Assembly: GCA_023392185.1 (NCBI GenBank)
Contig: JAEVZP010000053.1
Coordinates: forward strand, 1-8,911
Direction of reading: 5' to 3'
DNA from: Bacteroidota bacterium
GTDB lineage: Bacteria > Bacteroidota > Bacteroidia > Chitinophagales > Chitinophagaceae
DNA: 8,911 bases
In this document: piece by piece, positions 6,754 through 8,911 of the stretch
Numbering within the stretch: position 1 is the first letter of the stretch
Layout of the letters: the number at the start of each line of letters is the position of its first letter
The notes under the pieces: generated by a model
Told to the model about the DNA's origin: nothing
What the model saw: the letters and a program-made list of their open reading frames with translations, nothing else
Database searches by the model: none
Translations under genes and position numbers: made by a program

Positions 6754-6789
6754 AGAAGGAGACGCTCTTCTGAGCGCCCTTCTTTTAAT
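6754..6789 (+). terminator. Intrinsic terminator after the asparaginase gene
   Basis: AGAAGG (6754-6759) pairs with CCTTCT (6778-6783), and CGCTC (6763-6767) pairs with GAGCG (6772-6776) around a TTCT loop, with a small 3x1 internal loop between the two stems. TTT and further AT-rich sequence follow. It begins one base after the stop codon and closes the three-gene cluster before gyrA. Confidence 0.75.
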
Positions 6790-6806
6790 ATCCCAATGCC
6801 TTATAG

Positions 6807-6825
6807 TATTTATTATGTAAAACAA
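6807..6825 (+). repeat. 19-base direct repeat, copy 2
   Basis: This is identical, in the same orientation, to 2549-2567. It begins 55 bases after the asparaginase stop, close to the 52 bases seen for copy 1 after the Smr gene. AGTACAATA follows at 6830-6838. It lies in the gyrA upstream region, so a role in that leader or promoter is also possible. Confidence 0.7.
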
Positions 6826-6928
6826 AAAGAGTACAATATTTAAGATAACCCTTTGAAAAGAGCAGGCCTTTTTCTTCTGAAAATGCCTTATTTTTCGTAA
6901 CTTCGCGTAGTCTTTTCTAATACGAATA
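6826..6928 (+). promoter_or_regulatory. gyrA upstream region
   Basis: An AT-rich stretch that should contain the gyrA promoter. Two imperfect -7 candidates are visible, TATTTTTC (6889-6896) and TAACTTCG (6898-6905), each one mismatch from TAnnTTTG. Neither has a TTG at the expected -33 spacing. No Shine-Dalgarno sequence precedes the ATG. The assignment rests mainly on position after a terminator. Confidence 0.35.
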
Positions 6929-8911
6929 ATGTCTGATAATCATACCCCTGTTTCCCTCGAAAACCCTGCTGAGGAACCTTCCCGTATTGTGAAGGTTAAC
7001 ATTGAGGAACAGATGAAAACGGCCTATATCGACTATTCTATGTCGGTGATCGTAGGCCGCGCTTTGCCCGACGTTCGCGATGGTCTCAAACCGGTACACC
7101 GCCGCGTCTTATTTGCTATGCACGAACTGGGCAATACCCACAACAAACCTTATAAGAAATGCGCCCGTATCGTGGGCGAGGTACTGGGTAAATACCACCC
7201 GCACGGCGATACGGCGGTGTATGACACCATGGTTCGCATGGCCCAGCCCTGGAGCATGCGCTACACAATGGTAGACGGTCAGGGCAACTACGGCTCCCAG
7301 GACTCCGATGGCCCGGCTGCCATGCGCTATACCGAAGCCCGCATGACCCGCTACGGCGAGGCGATGCTCGACGACCTGGAGAAAGAAACGGTGGACTTCA
7401 CCCCCAACTTCGACGATTCGCTCGAAGAGCCGTCGGTGATGCCTACCCGCGTGCCGCAGCTCCTCGTGAACGGATCTTCCGGAATTGCCGTAGGTATGGC
7501 CACCAACATGATGCCCCACAACCTCACCGAGGTGATTGACGGCTGCATCGCCTACATCGACAATCAGGAAATCACCATTGACGAGCTGATGAAGCACGTC
7601 AAAGCGCCCGATTTCCCCACCGGCGCCATGATTTACGGTACCGACGGCATTCGCCAGGCGATGCACACCGGTCGCGGCAGGGTGGTGCTCCGCGGACATA
7701 CCAACGTGGAAAACAGCAAATCCGGCAAGGAGACGGTTGTGATTACTTCGGTTCCCTACCAGGTGGACCGCGACGCGCTGACAGCTAAAATCGGCAACCT
7801 CGTCAACAACAAAATTATTGACGGCATTACCCACGTCGGCAACGAAAGCTCCAAGGAAGGCACGCGTATTGTGGTGGAACTGCGCCGCGACGCCGTAGCG
7901 CAGATCATCATCAACCAGCTCTACAAATACACCGAACTGCAATCGTCTTACGGCATCAACAACGTGGCGCTGGTGAAAGGCCGGCCGCGCACGCTGAACC
8001 TCAAAGACCTCATTTCGGAGTTTGTCACCTTCCGGATGGAAGTGGTGGAGCGCCGCACCCGCTTTGAGCTGCGCGAAGCCCGCAAGCGCGCCCATATTTT
8101 GGAAGGCTACATCATTGCGCTCAACAACCTCGACGCGGTGATTCAGCACATCCGGGAAAGTAAAAACCCGGAAACCGCCAAGGACGGACTCATCGCCAAA
8201 TTCGGCATGACCGACATCCAGGCGAAAGCCGTGCTGGAATTGCGCCTGCAACGCCTCACCGGTATGGAGATTGAAAAAATCCGGGAAGAGTACGATCAGC
8301 TGATGCGCACCATCGCCGACCTGGAAGACATTCTCGCCCGCGAAGACCGCCGCTATTCCATTATTAAGGAAGAGCTGGAGGAGGTGAAAAAGAAGTTTGG
8401 CGATGCCCGTCGTTCAGAAATCGTAGCTGCAGAGGACGATGAGAACATTCTGGATTTCATCAAAGAAGAAGACGCTGTTATCACCATCAGCCACCTGGGC
8501 TATATCAAGCGCACAACGCAGGCTGATTACCGCAGCCAGCGCCGCGGCGGTCGGGGTGCCATGGGCGGTAAAACCCGCGAGGAAGATTACATTGAGCACC
8601 TCTTTGTAGCTTCCACGCACCACACGCTGCTTTTCTTTACCGAAAAAGGCCGGTGTTACTGGCTGCCGGTGCACCGGATTCCGGAAGCCGACCGTACTGC
8701 CAAAGGCCGCGCCATTCAGAACCTCATTCAGATTCCGCAGGACGACCGCATCCGTACGATCATCGACATCCCGCAGCTGGACGACAAAGAGTATGTGCAA
8801 AAGCACTCGGTGATTCTGTGTACGAAGCACGGTATCATCAAGAAAACCTCGCTGGAAGATTTTTCCCGGCCGCGCGCCAATGGTGTCAATGCCATTACAA
8901 TTGTAGAAGGC
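6929..8911 (+). CDS. gyrA: DNA gyrase subunit A, 3' end cut by the window
   Basis: GyrA is the DNA-breaking and rejoining subunit of gyrase (A2B2), which introduces negative supercoils using ATP hydrolysed by GyrB. The 661 codons visible cover the winged-helix, tower and coiled-coil domains and the start of the C-terminal DNA-wrapping domain; roughly 170-200 residues are probably missing. The N-terminal segment has DYSMSVIVGRALPDVRDGLK (35-54). The quinolone-resistance region is GKYHPHGDTAVYDTMVRMAQ (87-106). The catalytic tyrosine is Tyr134 in AAMRYTEARM. A GyrA box, QRRGGRG (537-543), marks this as gyrase rather than topoisomerase IV ParC. The position equal to E. coli Ser83 is Thr95, and the Asp87 equivalent is Asp99. 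The ATG at 6929 gives a short acidic leader before the conserved region. Codons are strongly C-ending, fitting high expression and creating long antisense open frames. Confidence 0.97.
   Translation, partial: MSDNHTPVSLENPAEEPSRIVKVNIEEQMKTAYIDYSMSVIVGRALPDVRDGLKPVHRRVLFAMHELGNTHNKPYKKCARIVGEVLGKYHPHGDTAVYDTMVRMAQPWSMRYTMVDGQGNYGSQDSDGPAAMRYTEARMTRYGEAMLDDLEKETVDFTPNFDDSLEEPSVMPTRVPQLLVNGSSGIAVGMATNMMPHNLTEVIDGCIAYIDNQEITIDELMKHVKAPDFPTGAMIYGTDGIRQAMHTGRGRVVLRGHTNVENSKSGKETVVITSVPYQVDRDALTAKIGNLVNNKIIDGITHVGNESSKEGTRIVVELRRDAVAQIIINQLYKYTELQSSYGINNVALVKGRPRTLNLKDLISEFVTFRMEVVERRTRFELREARKRAHILEGYIIALNNLDAVIQHIRESKNPETAKDGLIAKFGMTDIQAKAVLELRLQRLTGMEIEKIREEYDQLMRTIADLEDILAREDRRYSIIKEELEEVKKKFGDARRSEIVAAEDDENILDFIKEEDAVITISHLGYIKRTTQADYRSQRRGGRGAMGGKTREEDYIEHLFVASTHHTLLFFTEKGRCYWLPVHRIPEADRTAKGRAIQNLIQIPQDDRIRTIIDIPQLDDKEYVQKHSVILCTKHGIIKKTSLEDFSRPRANGVNAITIVEG

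Noticed and set aside
7109..8251. A 380-codon minus-strand open frame inside gyrA
   Set aside because: It is antisense to an unmistakable gyrA. The strongly C-ending codons of gyrA suppress stops on the opposite strand, and the His/Val-rich product has no recognisable motif.
1..8911. CRISPR arrays, insertion sequences, rRNA and tRNA genes
   Set aside because: I found no regularly spaced repeats, transposase frames or conserved RNA segments on either strand by eye.

Overview
The window looks like a chromosomal segment from a member of the Bacteroidota. The evidence is the near absence of Shine-Dalgarno sequences before most starts, a TAnnTTTG-type -7 element before one gene, a DUF2027/Smr protein and a PyrR-like phosphoribosyltransferase of a type I associate with this phylum. 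The closer lineage cannot be fixed from the sequence; the mid-range GC content would fit Saprospiria- or Cytophagia-like groups, but that is a guess.

Layout, left to right. (1) Bases 1-615 hold the 3' part of a phage-type recombination-associated gene, closed by a strong intrinsic terminator at 652-684. (2) A 282-base gap carries a REP-like inverted repeat. (3) rdgB (house-cleaning of non-canonical purine NTPs) and a DUF2027/Smr-domain protein lie 19 bases apart, probably as one operon. (4) A convergent gap follows, then an MFS efflux-type transporter on the minus strand. (5) A 62-base divergent promoter region separates the transporter from a plus-strand cluster: a MacB/FtsX-like ABC permease without its ATPase, a PyrR-like phosphoribosyltransferase and an isoaspartyl peptidase/asparaginase, spaced by 29 and 25 bases. 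(6) An intrinsic terminator closes this cluster. (7) gyrA starts at 6929 and runs off the right edge after 661 codons.

Most of the window is ordinary core metabolism and transport, and I see no convincing new multi-gene system. The non-coding signals most worth checking are: an exact 19-base direct repeat that brackets the four-gene block between the Smr gene and gyrA; a 13-base palindrome directly against the -7 element in the divergent promoter region; and the REP-like hairpin before rdgB. The phage-type gene at the left edge may mark the end of a prophage or a domesticated recombination gene.
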